A stretch of 64,000 bases of DNA from Anaerocolumna sp. MB42-C2 (GTDB lineage Bacteria; Bacillota; Clostridia; Lachnospirales; Lachnospiraceae), in assembly GCF_030913705.1 (NCBI RefSeq), contig NZ_CP133190.1:4861501-4925500 (forward strand), in the 5' to 3' direction. Below are positions 33,913 to 43,018 of this stretch, piece by piece; within the stretch, counting starts at the first letter, position 1; the number at the start of each line of letters is the position of its first letter. The position numbers were made by a program, and so were the translations under genes. Below the pieces are notes generated by a model. It saw only the letters and a list, made by a program, of their open reading frames with translations, was not told the origin of the DNA and ran no database searches.

Positions 33913-35364
33913 ATGAAATTATCATTTGAATATGGACATGGAACAATGGAGGCTAACCTGCCGGATAATACGGATATATTTATTCCAGGAGAAACGGTGT
34001 CTGATCCGCCGCATATACCAGAAGATCAATTAGTGGAAAAAACATTGGAATCCATTCGCAATCCTATTGGGATGGAACCATTAACAAAGCTTGCGAAGAA
34101 AGGATCTAAAGTAACAATCGTATTTCCGGATCGTGTTAAAGGCGGTGAACAACCTACTGCTCATCGTAAAGTATCTATTAAATTAATTCTTAAAGAATTA
34201 TACAGTGTAGGAGTTGAAAAGAAAGACATTCTACTCATATGTTCCAATGGTCTCCACAGAAAAAATACGGAAAAAGAGATCCGCGGTGTTTTGGGAGATG
34301 AACTTTTTAATGAATTCTGGTATTCTCATCAGATTATGAATCATGACAGTGAAGATTATGACCATCTTGTGGATTTAGGAGTAACTGACAGGGGAGACCC
34401 GGTTATTATGAATAAATATGTTTATGACAGTGATGTGGCTATCCTGATCGGACATACCCAAGGTAATCCCTACGGCGGTTATTCAGGCGGTTATAAACAC
34501 TGCTCCACCGGCATTACTCATTGGAGGTCTATTGCCTCCCATCATGTACCGGAAGTAATGCATCGAAAGGACTTTGTGCCTGTCAGCGGGCATTCCATGA
34601 TGAGAACAAAGTTTGATGAAATTGGACAGCATATGGAAAAATGTATGGGAAAGAAATTTTTCTGCTGTGATGCGGTCCTTGATACGCAGTCAAGGCAGAT
34701 CGCAATTTTTTCTGGATATGCCAAAGAGATGATGCCGCTTTCCTGGAAGATAGCAGATAAAAGAACTTATGTACCGTTTGCAGAGAAAAAATACGATGTG
34801 TTAGTATTTGGTATGCCCCAATTCTTCCATTATGGTGACGGTATGGGAACTAACCCGATTATGTTAATGCAGGCATTATCTGCACAAGTAATCCGTTTTA
34901 AAAGAATTATGAGTGAAAATTGCGTGATTATATGTTCTTCCATATGCAACGGTTATTTTCATGATGAATTATGGCCATATCTCAGAGAAATGTATGATAT
35001 GTTCCAAAAAGACGGTATGAATACGTTGCCTGATATGAACCGTCTTGGAGAATATTTTGCAACGAATGAAGAGTATATCAGACAATACCGCTACGCAAAT
35101 GCATTTCATCCTTTTCATGGTTTCTCCATGATATCCTGCGGACATATTGCAGAACAAAATACATCCGCCATCTATATTGTGGGTGCAGAACAGCCGGGAT
35201 ACGCAAGAGGTATGGGATTAAAGACCAGAGCAACGTTTGAAGAAGCTTTAATGGATGCAAAGAAAAAATTTGTAGGACAGAATCCAAATATTCTGGCATT
35301 GCCTATGACTTATAAGAAAGCGTCCGTTCATCTTTTAATGAAAGACGAAGTATATAACGGATAA
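33913..35364 (+). CDS. LarA-family nickel-pincer racemase/epimerase homologue
   Basis: This 483-residue protein has LarA family landmarks: FPDRVK near residue 72, SNGLHRKNTEKEIRGVLG (His115, equivalent to a catalytic His of lactate racemase), and YSGGYKHCSTGI with Lys195 at the cofactor-attachment position. The family normally reads P-H-x-x-A-G-F-S-G-G-x-K; here it is GNPYGGYSGGYK, so the second catalytic His appears to be Asn185. The family includes lactate, malate and hydroxyglutarate racemases and a gluconate epimerase. The start at 33913 has GAGAGG upstream; an upstream in-frame start overlaps the TIM stop. Substrate unknown. Confidence 0.85.
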   Translation: MKLSFEYGHGTMEANLPDNTDIFIPGETVSDPPHIPEDQLVEKTLESIRNPIGMEPLTKLAKKGSKVTIVFPDRVKGGEQPTAHRKVSIKLILKELYSVGVEKKDILLICSNGLHRKNTEKEIRGVLGDELFNEFWYSHQIMNHDSEDYDHLVDLGVTDRGDPVIMNKYVYDSDVAILIGHTQGNPYGGYSGGYKHCSTGITHWRSIASHHVPEVMHRKDFVPVSGHSMMRTKFDEIGQHMEKCMGKKFFCCDAVLDTQSRQIAIFSGYAKEMMPLSWKIADKRTYVPFAEKKYDVLVFGMPQFFHYGDGMGTNPIMLMQALSAQVIRFKRIMSENCVIICSSICNGYFHDELWPYLREMYDMFQKDGMNTLPDMNRLGEYFATNEEYIRQYRYANAFHPFHGFSMISCGHIAEQNTSAIYIVGAEQPGYARGMGLKTRATFEEALMDAKKKFVGQNPNILALPMTYKKASVHLLMKDEVYNG

Positions 35365-35382
35365 TTTAACTTAATATACTAG

Positions 35383-35446
35383 ACCGGCGGGATAAAATCC
35401 AATTTTAATTAAATCAGCAATTCTAATTGATTATTCTGCCGGTTTT
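35383..35446 (+). terminator. Terminator after the larA-like gene
   Basis: ACCGGC and GCCGGT form the closing stem, with further pairing inward (GGATAA/TTATTC with G-U pairs) and a following TTTTA. It separates the TIM/larA unit from the exporter gene. Confidence 0.65.
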
Positions 35447-35535
35447 AATGACATTAGGTTATTTCACAATTTTCCAATGGAATAGTAACTGAAATGTAGT
35501 GAATATTGGAGAAATTGCTTAAGGGAGGAAGTTCA

Positions 35536-36321
35536 TTGTATTTTATATTTTTATTAATCAGCTTTATGGCTTCCGTTGCTGGTGCTATATGTGGGATTGG
35601 GGGAGGAGTAATAATTAAACCTGTACTTGATGCTACCGGTCTCATGGGGGTAAGCTCTATCAGTTTCTTATCCGGCTGTACCGTATTGTCAATGTCAGTT
35701 ATTTCTGTATTTAAGTCAATGAAAAGAGGAAATACATCTGTTAATATAAAGATTGCGACACCTCTTGCAGTTGGAGCGGCAATAGGCGGTATTCTAGGGA
35801 AAGCTTTGTTCCAGTATGCATATGATATATTTCCGGATGAGAATAAGGTTGGTGCAGTACAGGCAATGGTACTGGTCTTAATTACGCTGGGAACCTTGAT
35901 CTATACAATAAATGTTTCAAAGATTAAAACACACAAATTAGAAAATAGTTATCTCTGTATAATAATCGGACTACTCCTCGGATTATTATCAGCGTTTTTA
36001 GGAATAGGCGGAGGGCCAATTAATATAATATTACTTTCCTACTTTTTTACCATGGATACGAAACAGGCAGCAATAAATTCTTTATATATTATAATGTTTT
36101 CTCAGTTTGCAAGTCTTATTTCCACAATGATACATAGAACCATACCTGATTTTGAACCGCCTGTATTAATACTTATGGTATCTGCCGGTATTACCGGTGC
36201 TATGGTAGGGCAAAAAATCAATAAGAAATATACTGCAAAAGATGTGGATAAATTATTTATGGGACTTATGATGATTATAGTGTTTATAAATATTTATAAT
36301 GTTATAAAATTTCTATTATAG
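35536..36321 (+). CDS. TauE/SafE family membrane exporter
   Basis: This 261-residue membrane protein has about eight hydrophobic segments and the duplicated family motif: AICGIGGGVIIKPVL near the N-terminus and SAFLGIGGGPINIILLSYF in the second half. The start is called at TTG 35536 because AAGGGAGG lies 7 bases upstream; a TTG at 35506 precedes that ribosome site. TauE/SafE (DUF81) proteins are associated with export of sulfite, sulfoacetate, sulfolactate or related anions, and often sit in sulfonate operons. Presence beside two NitT/TauT importers is the main reason to suspect a sulfonated substrate. Members with unknown cargo are common. Confidence 0.9.
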   Translation: MYFIFLLISFMASVAGAICGIGGGVIIKPVLDATGLMGVSSISFLSGCTVLSMSVISVFKSMKRGNTSVNIKIATPLAVGAAIGGILGKALFQYAYDIFPDENKVGAVQAMVLVLITLGTLIYTINVSKIKTHKLENSYLCIIIGLLLGLLSAFLGIGGGPINIILLSYFFTMDTKQAAINSLYIIMFSQFASLISTMIHRTIPDFEPPVLILMVSAGITGAMVGQKINKKYTAKDVDKLFMGLMMIIVFINIYNVIKFLL

Positions 36322-36386
36322 TCCTAACACAGACAGGGATTTTCACTTGATTTACGTTTTCAGGGAAATACGTAAAAAGTGGAGAT

Positions 36387-36435
36387 TGCTTAAGAACTTA
36401 AGCAGTTGGGGCGGGATTCTTTGAATTCCGCCCCA
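36387..36435 (+). terminator. Two consecutive stem-loops between exporter and second importer
   Basis: TGCTTAAG-AA-CTTAAGCA (36387-36404) is a perfect hairpin. TGGGGCGGGATTC pairs with GAATTCCGCCCCA (36407-36435, one G-U). The second is GC-rich and followed by a loose T-rich stretch, so it is a likely terminator for the exporter gene. Confidence 0.7.
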
Positions 36436-36497
36436 TTTCTGTATTTTGGACGGTTACAAGAGCAGTAAAGAAAAATACACCGATTCGAATCAAAAAT

Positions 36498-36546
36498 AGT
36501 ATGAAAAAAGTTCATACTTAATTATATTGGCATTCCGGGATATAAT
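36498..36546 (+). promoter_or_regulatory. Promoter with 8-bp inverted repeat upstream of importer system 2
   Basis: AGTATGAA (36498-36505) and TTCATACT (36511-36518) are perfect inverted repeats 5 bases apart, next to where the -35 should be. A TATAAT (36541-36546) follows but there is no good -35. This is the usual design of an activator-dependent promoter. The LuxR-type regulator at 40978 is a candidate activator. Confidence 0.55.
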
Positions 36547-36599
36547 CAGAACATGAAGAGATGGATGACAGCCATCAGGAAACAGAAAGGAATGTTAAT

Positions 36600-37406
36600 A
36601 TGAAATATAACACATCAAAACCAAAAAAGAAAGGCAACAGCTTTATTTCTAAAATTCCAAACAGCGTTTGGCTGCTTATTTCTTTCGCTGCGGCAATGAT
36701 AGTGTGGTGGTTATTATCCATCAATCCGCAGACATCACGTAGTTTTCCGAACGTTCTTGTAGTTGCAGGTTCCATACGGACTATGGTGGACAGAGGAGTT
36801 TTCTTTAAGGATATGGGCAGCAGTTTAATTTCTGTAACCGCAGGGTTTGCATTAGGATTTGTTATTGCACTTCCGGTTGCCATATTAATGGCCTGGTACA
36901 GACCGGTTAGAAACATTATAGAACCGTGGATTCAGTTTGTCAGAAATATCCCCCCGTTAGCTTATGTTCCTCTTGTGGTTATATCGGCAGGTGTCGGGCG
37001 TAAACCGCAGATCATAGTGATTACGATTGCAACCTTTTTAACAATGGCGATAACAATCTTTCAGGGTGTAATTAATATTGATGAGACTCTCATTAAAGCA
37101 GCCAGAGTACTGGGGGCAAAAGACAAAGACATATTCTTAAAAGTTATAGCACCTGCTACTTTACCTTTCATAATTACCGCGGTCAGACTGGGAGCTTCCG
37201 TTGCATTAACAACCCTTATTGCAGCCGAATCAACCGGAGCGACGGCCGGTCTGGGGATGAGAATCCGGGCTTTGAACAATACATTTGAATCCGGGCCAAT
37301 GCTTTTATACATTATAGTAATCGGCGTTATAGGTATCACTATTGAGAAACTGATAAAAATGCTTGAGAGGAGACTGACAGGATGGCAAGAGAAGAGAGAA
37401 ATATAA
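36600..37406 (+). CDS. NitT/TauT-type ABC transporter permease (system 2)
   Basis: This 268-residue SsuC/TauC-type permease has six likely spans, the conserved WIQFVRNIPPLAYVPLVVISAGVGRKPQ segment and the contact loop ARVLGAKDKDIFLKVIAPATLPF. AAAGGA lies upstream of the ATG at 36600; an in-frame ATG at 36561 is a weaker alternative. The gene overlaps the ATPase gene by 25 bases. In contrast to system 1, a single permease and a single canonical ATPase are present, so this transporter should be symmetric. Confidence 0.92.
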   Translation: MKYNTSKPKKKGNSFISKIPNSVWLLISFAAAMIVWWLLSINPQTSRSFPNVLVVAGSIRTMVDRGVFFKDMGSSLISVTAGFALGFVIALPVAILMAWYRPVRNIIEPWIQFVRNIPPLAYVPLVVISAGVGRKPQIIVITIATFLTMAITIFQGVINIDETLIKAARVLGAKDKDIFLKVIAPATLPFIITAVRLGASVALTTLIAAESTGATAGLGMRIRALNNTFESGPMLLYIIVIGVIGITIEKLIKMLERRLTGWQEKREI

Positions 37407-38173
37407 AACTTAAAATAGATAATGTTAAAAAAGTTTATAATACACGTAATGGCGAGATGATAGCTTTAAATGGTATTAATCTTGACATAATGGAAAATGA
37501 ATTTATCTGTGTTGTCGGACCGTCCGGATGCGGTAAATCCACTCTCCTTAATATAATAGCCGGATTATCTGAAACCTCCTCTGGCAAGATTTATTGTGAC
37601 GGACATGAAGTAACCGGAACCGGAACGGAAAGAGGAGTCGTATTTCAGCAATATGCATTATTCCCCTGGTTAACCGTGAAAAAGAATGTGGAATTCGGAT
37701 TAAACTTAAAAGGAATCAAAGGGAAAGAAGCCTCGAAGCTTGCAATGAAATATATTAATATGGTTGATCTGGCGGACTTTAGCAACCACTATCCCAAAGA
37801 ATTATCCGGTGGTATGAAACAGCGTGTGGCAATAGCAAGAGCTTATGCCGTAAACCCTTCCGTATTGCTGATGGATGAACCCTTCGGTGCACTGGATGCC
37901 CAGACCAGGACCCAGCTTCAGACAGAACTGCTTGAAACCTGGCAAAAAGAAAAAAAGACCTGCTTCTTTATTACCCATGATGTGGATGAAGCTATTATAC
38001 TGGCACAAAAGGTCATCATTATGAGTGCAAGACCCGGACGTATTAAAGAAATCGTAGATATTAACATTCCATATCCCCGTAATCAGGAAACTAAAATGTC
38101 TAAAGATTTCTTAGATTTAAAAAATCATATTTGGGGACAGGTATATCAGGAGTATCTGGAGGTTAGAAAATAA
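37382..38173 (+). CDS. NitT/TauT-type ABC transporter ATPase (system 2)
   Basis: This 263-residue SsuB/TauB-type ATPase has every motif canonical: Walker A GPSGCGKS, Q-loop VFQQYALFPWLT, signature LSGGMKQRV, Walker B LLMDEP, D-loop GALD, H-loop THDVDEA. AGGAGA lies before the ATG within the end of the permease gene. It serves as an internal reference showing that the altered motifs of the two system 1 ATPases are not a general feature of this genome's NitT/TauT ATPases. Confidence 0.94.
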   Translation: MAREERNIKLKIDNVKKVYNTRNGEMIALNGINLDIMENEFICVVGPSGCGKSTLLNIIAGLSETSSGKIYCDGHEVTGTGTERGVVFQQYALFPWLTVKKNVEFGLNLKGIKGKEASKLAMKYINMVDLADFSNHYPKELSGGMKQRVAIARAYAVNPSVLLMDEPFGALDAQTRTQLQTELLETWQKEKKTCFFITHDVDEAIILAQKVIIMSARPGRIKEIVDINIPYPRNQETKMSKDFLDLKNHIWGQVYQEYLEVRK

Positions 38174-38248
38174 ACAGTAAATAATTATCAAGTTATTTAT
38201 AAATATAAATACTTGTTAATTTATAAAAACTATTTAGGAGGAATCAAC

Positions 38249-39346
38249 ATGAAGAAGGTATTTAGCTTAGTATTAATCTTAATTATGGTTACTTCAGCGT
38301 TAATTGGGTGTGGAAGTAAAAACAATGGGAAGACAGAAACACAGTCAAACGAGACGACAGACGGGAATACCGTACAGGAAAACAACACAGCAGAAAATAC
38401 GGCTGGTGAAAATGGGACAGCGGATACGAAAGTAGAAGAAATTACGTTAAACATAGGTTATATGCCCAACTATGCAAGCCTTTGCAGCGTTGTAGCCGGT
38501 ATGAAAAAAGGGTATTTTACAGAACAGGGAATCAACGTTAATTTAGTTGAATTTGCAGACGGCCCCACAATTATATCTGCTATGGAATCCGGCAGCATAG
38601 ATATCGGTTATATCGGACCCGGTGCCCACAAGCTTGCAATTCAGGGAAAGGCAGATATCATAGCGATATCCCATTATGGAAATGCAGATGCAGTTATAGG
38701 AAATGCCGATAAAGGAGTATCCTCCATAGAGGATTTAGCCGGTAAAACAATTGCTATGGCTTCCGGAACAACCAGTGAGACAATTTTAAATTTAACTCTT
38801 AAAAAAGCAGGATTAACCAGGGATGATGTAAAAATTATGGATATGGATGCATCTGCTATCGTTACTGCAATGCTTTCCGGCAGTGTTGATGCGGCGGCTA
38901 CCTGGTCACCAAATACGTTTACAATTAAAAAAGAATTAGGTGATAAAGCAGTAGAACTTGCTAATAATAAAACGTATATCAGTGAATTCCCCTCCATCTG
39001 TTCCTGGGTTGCAAATCCGTCTTATGTAGAAAAAAATGCTGATATCGTTTTAAGATTTACAAAAGGCTTATTGAAAGCAATGGATTACAGGGCAGATAAT
39101 AATGCGGAAGAAATTGCTGGATGGGTTGCTGAACAGACCGCTTTGGATAAAGCTTCTGTAATGGATCAGATATATGATGGAGATTGGATTAATACAACTG
39201 ATGTAGTAAAGTCCATAGAAGACGGTACAATGGAAGCATATTATAAGGCACAACAGCAGAACTTTATAGACAGCGGGGATATAAAGGAAGAAGTAAATGT
39301 CAGTGATTATGTATTATTCCAGAACATGCTTGATGCGGCAAAATAA
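38249..39346 (+). CDS. NitT/TauT-type substrate-binding lipoprotein (system 2)
   Basis: A 365-residue lipoprotein with signal MKKVFSLVLILIMVTSALIGC (Cys21), then a Thr/Asn/Glu-rich linker and the SsuA-like core (IGYMPNYASLCSVVAGMKKGYF, then ESGSIDIGYIGPGAHKLAIQG). TTAGGAGG precedes the ATG at 38249. Last of a permease-ATPase-lipoprotein operon; a hairpin (39373-39434) separates it from the sensor kinase gene. The core differs substantially from the system 1 protein, so the two importers probably bind different or differently modified ligands. Confidence 0.92.
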   Translation: MKKVFSLVLILIMVTSALIGCGSKNNGKTETQSNETTDGNTVQENNTAENTAGENGTADTKVEEITLNIGYMPNYASLCSVVAGMKKGYFTEQGINVNLVEFADGPTIISAMESGSIDIGYIGPGAHKLAIQGKADIIAISHYGNADAVIGNADKGVSSIEDLAGKTIAMASGTTSETILNLTLKKAGLTRDDVKIMDMDASAIVTAMLSGSVDAAATWSPNTFTIKKELGDKAVELANNKTYISEFPSICSWVANPSYVEKNADIVLRFTKGLLKAMDYRADNNAEEIAGWVAEQTALDKASVMDQIYDGDWINTTDVVKSIEDGTMEAYYKAQQQNFIDSGDIKEEVNVSDYVLFQNMLDAAK

Positions 39347-39372
39347 ACTTTTATAGCATATCCTAAGATAAG

Positions 39373-39434
39373 GGGGTGTTGCAAATTCTTAAAGTATAAG
39401 CTTATGTGAGAGTACTTATAGTTTGCGGCAACCC
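39373..39434 (+). terminator. Imperfect stem-loop after the system 2 binding-protein gene
   Basis: GGGGTGTTGCAAA and TTTGCGGCAACCCC pair with one bulge/mismatch around a 36-base loop. No T tail follows, so it may protect the 3' end of the lipoprotein message or be a dispersed intergenic repeat. Confidence 0.5.
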
Positions 39435-39462
39435 CAAAGGATTATTGACCGGGAGGTAATAA

Positions 39463-40959
39463 ATGCTTATTTTATTAATGATTTTTTTAATTATTGCATC
39501 CATATTGCTATTAATATTAAAACGTAATAAAGAATCGTTCTACCTCCTGGGTATGTGTATCAGCCTTACGGTCCATTTAACGGGAATTCTCATATTTATC
39601 GCTAAAAAAGGCGGTATATCCAGTAATCTGCAGGATTTTATTTTCCTGTCACGCAGTATAAAATCAAGTATACAATATCTTTTAATAACCTTAGACTGTC
39701 TGGGATTTATTATTGCTGTCGGAAGATATACATTTCCTATGTTTTTTTTGTTACTTGCAATGAATTATTCCATGATTCCCTGGGTACGGAGAAAAAAAGG
39801 GCTGCAATTGATAATCCTTGTTTTTCCGGCAATTTCACTCGCTTTATATTATCCTGATATATTCCGCAGCTTAACCTTAAACAAGCCCCAAATACAGGAG
39901 ATAATTATAAACTTTTCAAGATATTGGATTTTCGTTTATGTATTGGCCGCATTTGTACTGCTGATTATTGAATTAGCTTCCATAACCATGAAGTTCTGCA
40001 AAAAGCAGTTTATCCAGATTATGGTTTTTATCATGTCAATTTCTATTGTATATTTACTCTACAGCGGGCAGGATCCGGCACAGGTTTACCAATTCTATTC
40101 GGATGACTATCTCTGGAAAAACGGTATTTATTATATGAATTCTGCTCTTTCTGTGCAGGCTTATACCATTATTATACTTAGTAATGTAATTTGCGGCATA
40201 TTAGGGTTTGCCAGTTTTTTGAAATTTACGCAGAGAAGCTTTGCTGATAATCATGAAGAATTTGTTATGAAGAATAAATTCGATCATGTAAGCTTTGGAG
40301 CATCTGTTTTTGTCCATAGTATCAAGAACCAATTACTTGCAAACAGGGTCATTCATAAAAGAATTCAGACAATGTTTGAAAATGGTATTCAGGATACGGA
40401 CCAGCTAAAAGATTATATCAATACCTTATCGGAGCAAAATGAATTAATGTTGTCCAGGCTGGATGAACTTTACCGGTCTATTAAATCCAACTCCATCTTT
40501 TTATTTCCTGTATCGATTGAGGCAATCTTTAATTGTGCTGTCGAACGTTTTCATAATAAATATCCTGATAAACAGGTAGAGGTGGTAATGGAAACCAATG
40601 CTGTGGTATTAGCTGATAAGACCCATCTTTGTGAGGCTGTTTACAATCTTCTCATAAATGCTCAGGAAGCAGTAAATGAAGCAGATCGGGGTGAGGAGGG
40701 GAAGATTTCATTGATTACCCATAACGAAAGACTTTATACGGTAATAGAAGTTAAGGATAATGGTACGGGTATCGGCAGGGAAAAATTAAAGAAAATATTC
40801 GATCCTTTTTTTACCAGCAAAAATTCAAATTTCAATTGGGGAATGGGACTTTATTATGTAAGAGCCATCGTCAAAGGCCATTTCGGAATTTTGCGTTATG
40901 AAAGTAAAGAAAAAGCAGGCAGCAGTTTTTATATTTTACTCCCGAAATACAAGGATTAG
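39463..40959 (+). CDS. Membrane sensor histidine kinase
   Basis: This 498-residue kinase has six or seven hydrophobic segments in the first ~260 residues, with a short outer loop near YSGQDPAQVYQFYSDDYLWKN. Then come a phosphotransfer helix with His285 (FVHSIKNQLLANRV) and an ATPase domain with N box LCEAVYNLLINAQEAV, G1 box DNGTGIG and G2 box WGMGLYYVRAIV. GGGAGG precedes the ATG. The LuxR-type response regulator begins 18 bases downstream, and they form a pair. Position directly after the system 2 importer suggests it senses the same compound or the loaded binding protein. Confidence 0.92.
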   Translation: MLILLMIFLIIASILLLILKRNKESFYLLGMCISLTVHLTGILIFIAKKGGISSNLQDFIFLSRSIKSSIQYLLITLDCLGFIIAVGRYTFPMFFLLLAMNYSMIPWVRRKKGLQLIILVFPAISLALYYPDIFRSLTLNKPQIQEIIINFSRYWIFVYVLAAFVLLIIELASITMKFCKKQFIQIMVFIMSISIVYLLYSGQDPAQVYQFYSDDYLWKNGIYYMNSALSVQAYTIIILSNVICGILGFASFLKFTQRSFADNHEEFVMKNKFDHVSFGASVFVHSIKNQLLANRVIHKRIQTMFENGIQDTDQLKDYINTLSEQNELMLSRLDELYRSIKSNSIFLFPVSIEAIFNCAVERFHNKYPDKQVEVVMETNAVVLADKTHLCEAVYNLLINAQEAVNEADRGEEGKISLITHNERLYTVIEVKDNGTGIGREKLKKIFDPFFTSKNSNFNWGMGLYYVRAIVKGHFGILRYESKEKAGSSFYILLPKYKD

Positions 40960-40977
40960 AGAAAGGAGTTGATTACC

Positions 40978-41652
40978 TTGGATGATCGTATCAGCTTACT
41001 CATAGCAGATGATTTCCCGATCTTATTGGAAGATTTAAGCGAGATTATTAATTCTCAACCGGATATGAAAGTGGTTGGAACTGCATTAAGCGGGCAAAAA
41101 ATAGTCGAACTCGCTTCCCAGGTTGAATTTGATATTATTTTAATGGATATTGAGATGGAGAATCTTATGGCAGGAATTACCGCAACGGAACAGATTCGCG
41201 ATAGGGACGGTACTGCCAAAATCATTTTTTTAACCGCCCATGAAACTAAGGATATTATTATAAACGCTATGGCTACGGGTGCAGTGGACTATATTGTGAA
41301 AGGCGGCAAGGAAGAAGAACTGTTGCATCATATCCGCAGTGCATATAATGATAATCCTGTTATGAAAGGTAAGGTCCAGCAGGTTTTGCTGCAGGAATAT
41401 AAACGGTTACAGGAATCAGAAAAGAGTCTGTTATTTTTTATTAATAACATCTCAAAATTAACAAGTACGGAAAGAGCATTAGTCCGCCTTTTATTGAAAG
41501 ACATGAAGGTAAATGAAATTGCAAAAGAAAGATGTGTAGAAGTAGTTACAATAAAAACACAGATTAAAGGTTTGCTCCGAAAATTCGGATGTAACCGAAC
41601 AAAAGAAATTGTTAAGGTAATTAAAGAATTAAATTTAAGTCACTTATTTTAA
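40978..41652 (+). CDS. NarL/LuxR-type response regulator
   Basis: A 224-residue regulator with receiver domain (acidic Asp11-Asp12 in IADDFP, phospho-acceptor Asp57 in ILMDIEMEN, Lys in YIVKGG). The C-terminal LuxR-type HTH reads LTSTERALVRLLLKDMKVNEIA and VVTIKTQIKGLLRKF. The start is called at TTG 40978 because AAAGGAG lies 9 bases upstream; an earlier in-frame TTG at 40969 abuts the ribosome site. Partner of the preceding kinase. It may bind the inverted repeat at 36498 and activate the system 2 importer. Confidence 0.93.
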   Translation: MDDRISLLIADDFPILLEDLSEIINSQPDMKVVGTALSGQKIVELASQVEFDIILMDIEMENLMAGITATEQIRDRDGTAKIIFLTAHETKDIIINAMATGAVDYIVKGGKEEELLHHIRSAYNDNPVMKGKVQQVLLQEYKRLQESEKSLLFFINNISKLTSTERALVRLLLKDMKVNEIAKERCVEVVTIKTQIKGLLRKFGCNRTKEIVKVIKELNLSHLF

Positions 41653-41683
41653 TAAATGACTAACACAGAAAGGAATTATTATA

Positions 41684-42841
41684 ATGTCTATAGTACCATT
41701 AAGGCCTTTATTAGAGGCAACAGAAAAATATAACTTTGCTTTCGGAGCATTTAATATAAATGCCGTAGCTCAGGTAAAAGCTGCAATTGAGGTACATGAA
41801 ATGTTCCGCTCTGCAGCTATATTACAGGGAGCTGATTTAGCAAACGGATTTATGGGAGGAAGAACCGATTTCTTAAATTCTACTTTGGAAGATAAGAAAA
41901 AGGGAGCAAAAAACATTGGAAATGCCGTTAGAAAATATGGTATGTACTCATCAGTTCCAGTAGTATTGCATCTTGACCATGGTAAAGATTTCGATTCTGT
42001 AAAAGCTGCCATAGACGGAGGGTATACTTCCGTTATGATAGACGGTTCTCATCTGCCTTTTGATGAAAATGTTGATTTAACCAGGGAAGTTGTAAAGTAT
42101 GCCCATGAAAGAGGTGTTTCGGTAGAAGGAGAATTAGGGGTTTTAGCTGGTGTGGAAGACCATGTGTTCTCAGAAAACTCCACCTATACCCATCCTTTGA
42201 GTGCGGTGGAATTTTTCCGTAAAACCCAGGTAGACGCTCTGGCTATCTCCTACGGGACGATGCATGGAGCAATAAAAGGAAAGGATGTAAAGTTAAGAAA
42301 AGAAATAGTAATAGCAATTAAAGAATGTTTGAAGCATGAGAATATATTTGGTGTATTGGTATCCCATGGTTCTTCCACCGTACCGAAATATATCGTGGAT
42401 GAAATAAATAGCCTTGGCGGTGACATTAAGAATGCAGACGGAATTGCAATAAGTGAATTAATGCAGGCCATTCATTGCGGTATTGGTAAGATCAATGTGG
42501 ATACCGATATCCGTCTTGCGGTTACCAGAAATTTAAAAGAATTTTTTAAGTACAATCCATCAAAGAGGAACAGCTCTTCGATTGGTACAATCTATCAATT
42601 ACTGGAAGAAAAGAAAAATCAGTTTGACCCAAGGGTTTTCTTAACGCCTGTTATGAACACGGTAATGTATGGAACCGTTCCGGATGATGATATAGCTGGC
42701 ATCATAGAATGTATGGAAAAAGGAGTGAAAGAAGTAATCGGTGCCTTAATTGTTGAATTTGGATCAGTCGGTAAAGCGCCTCTGGTAGAAAGTGTTACAT
42801 TGGAAGATATGATTGAAAGATATAAAAAATGTAATAATTGA
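41684..42841 (+). CDS. Class II fructose-bisphosphate aldolase (long form, copy 2)
   Basis: This 385-residue duplicate of the aldolase at 28161 has HLDHG, VEGELGVLAGVEDHVF, VSHGSSTVP and CGIGKINVDTDIRLAVTRN all conserved. Differences cluster in surface helices (NIGNAVRKYGMYSS against IIAEEVRKCGETSA) and near the tail. AAAGGA precedes the ATG. It is placed between the regulator and the isomerase-like gene, at the far end of the island from copy 1, so two separately controlled units each carry an aldolase. Whether they act on different ketose phosphates is unknown. Confidence 0.92.
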   Translation: MSIVPLRPLLEATEKYNFAFGAFNINAVAQVKAAIEVHEMFRSAAILQGADLANGFMGGRTDFLNSTLEDKKKGAKNIGNAVRKYGMYSSVPVVLHLDHGKDFDSVKAAIDGGYTSVMIDGSHLPFDENVDLTREVVKYAHERGVSVEGELGVLAGVEDHVFSENSTYTHPLSAVEFFRKTQVDALAISYGTMHGAIKGKDVKLRKEIVIAIKECLKHENIFGVLVSHGSSTVPKYIVDEINSLGGDIKNADGIAISELMQAIHCGIGKINVDTDIRLAVTRNLKEFFKYNPSKRNSSSIGTIYQLLEEKKNQFDPRVFLTPVMNTVMYGTVPDDDIAGIIECMEKGVKEVIGALIVEFGSVGKAPLVESVTLEDMIERYKKCNN

Positions 42842-43018
42842 AATCATATTTATGTATCTACTGATAACCATTAATTCGTATCAAAAATCATATGTTATAG
42901 GGTTTACATAATAGATAGCATTCATAATAATACAATTTCAATGTTATATAACATAATCCAGATCAAAACTTTATCTAAATTAAAAATCGATCAAAGCAGG
43001 AAAGAGGTAATAGAATTT

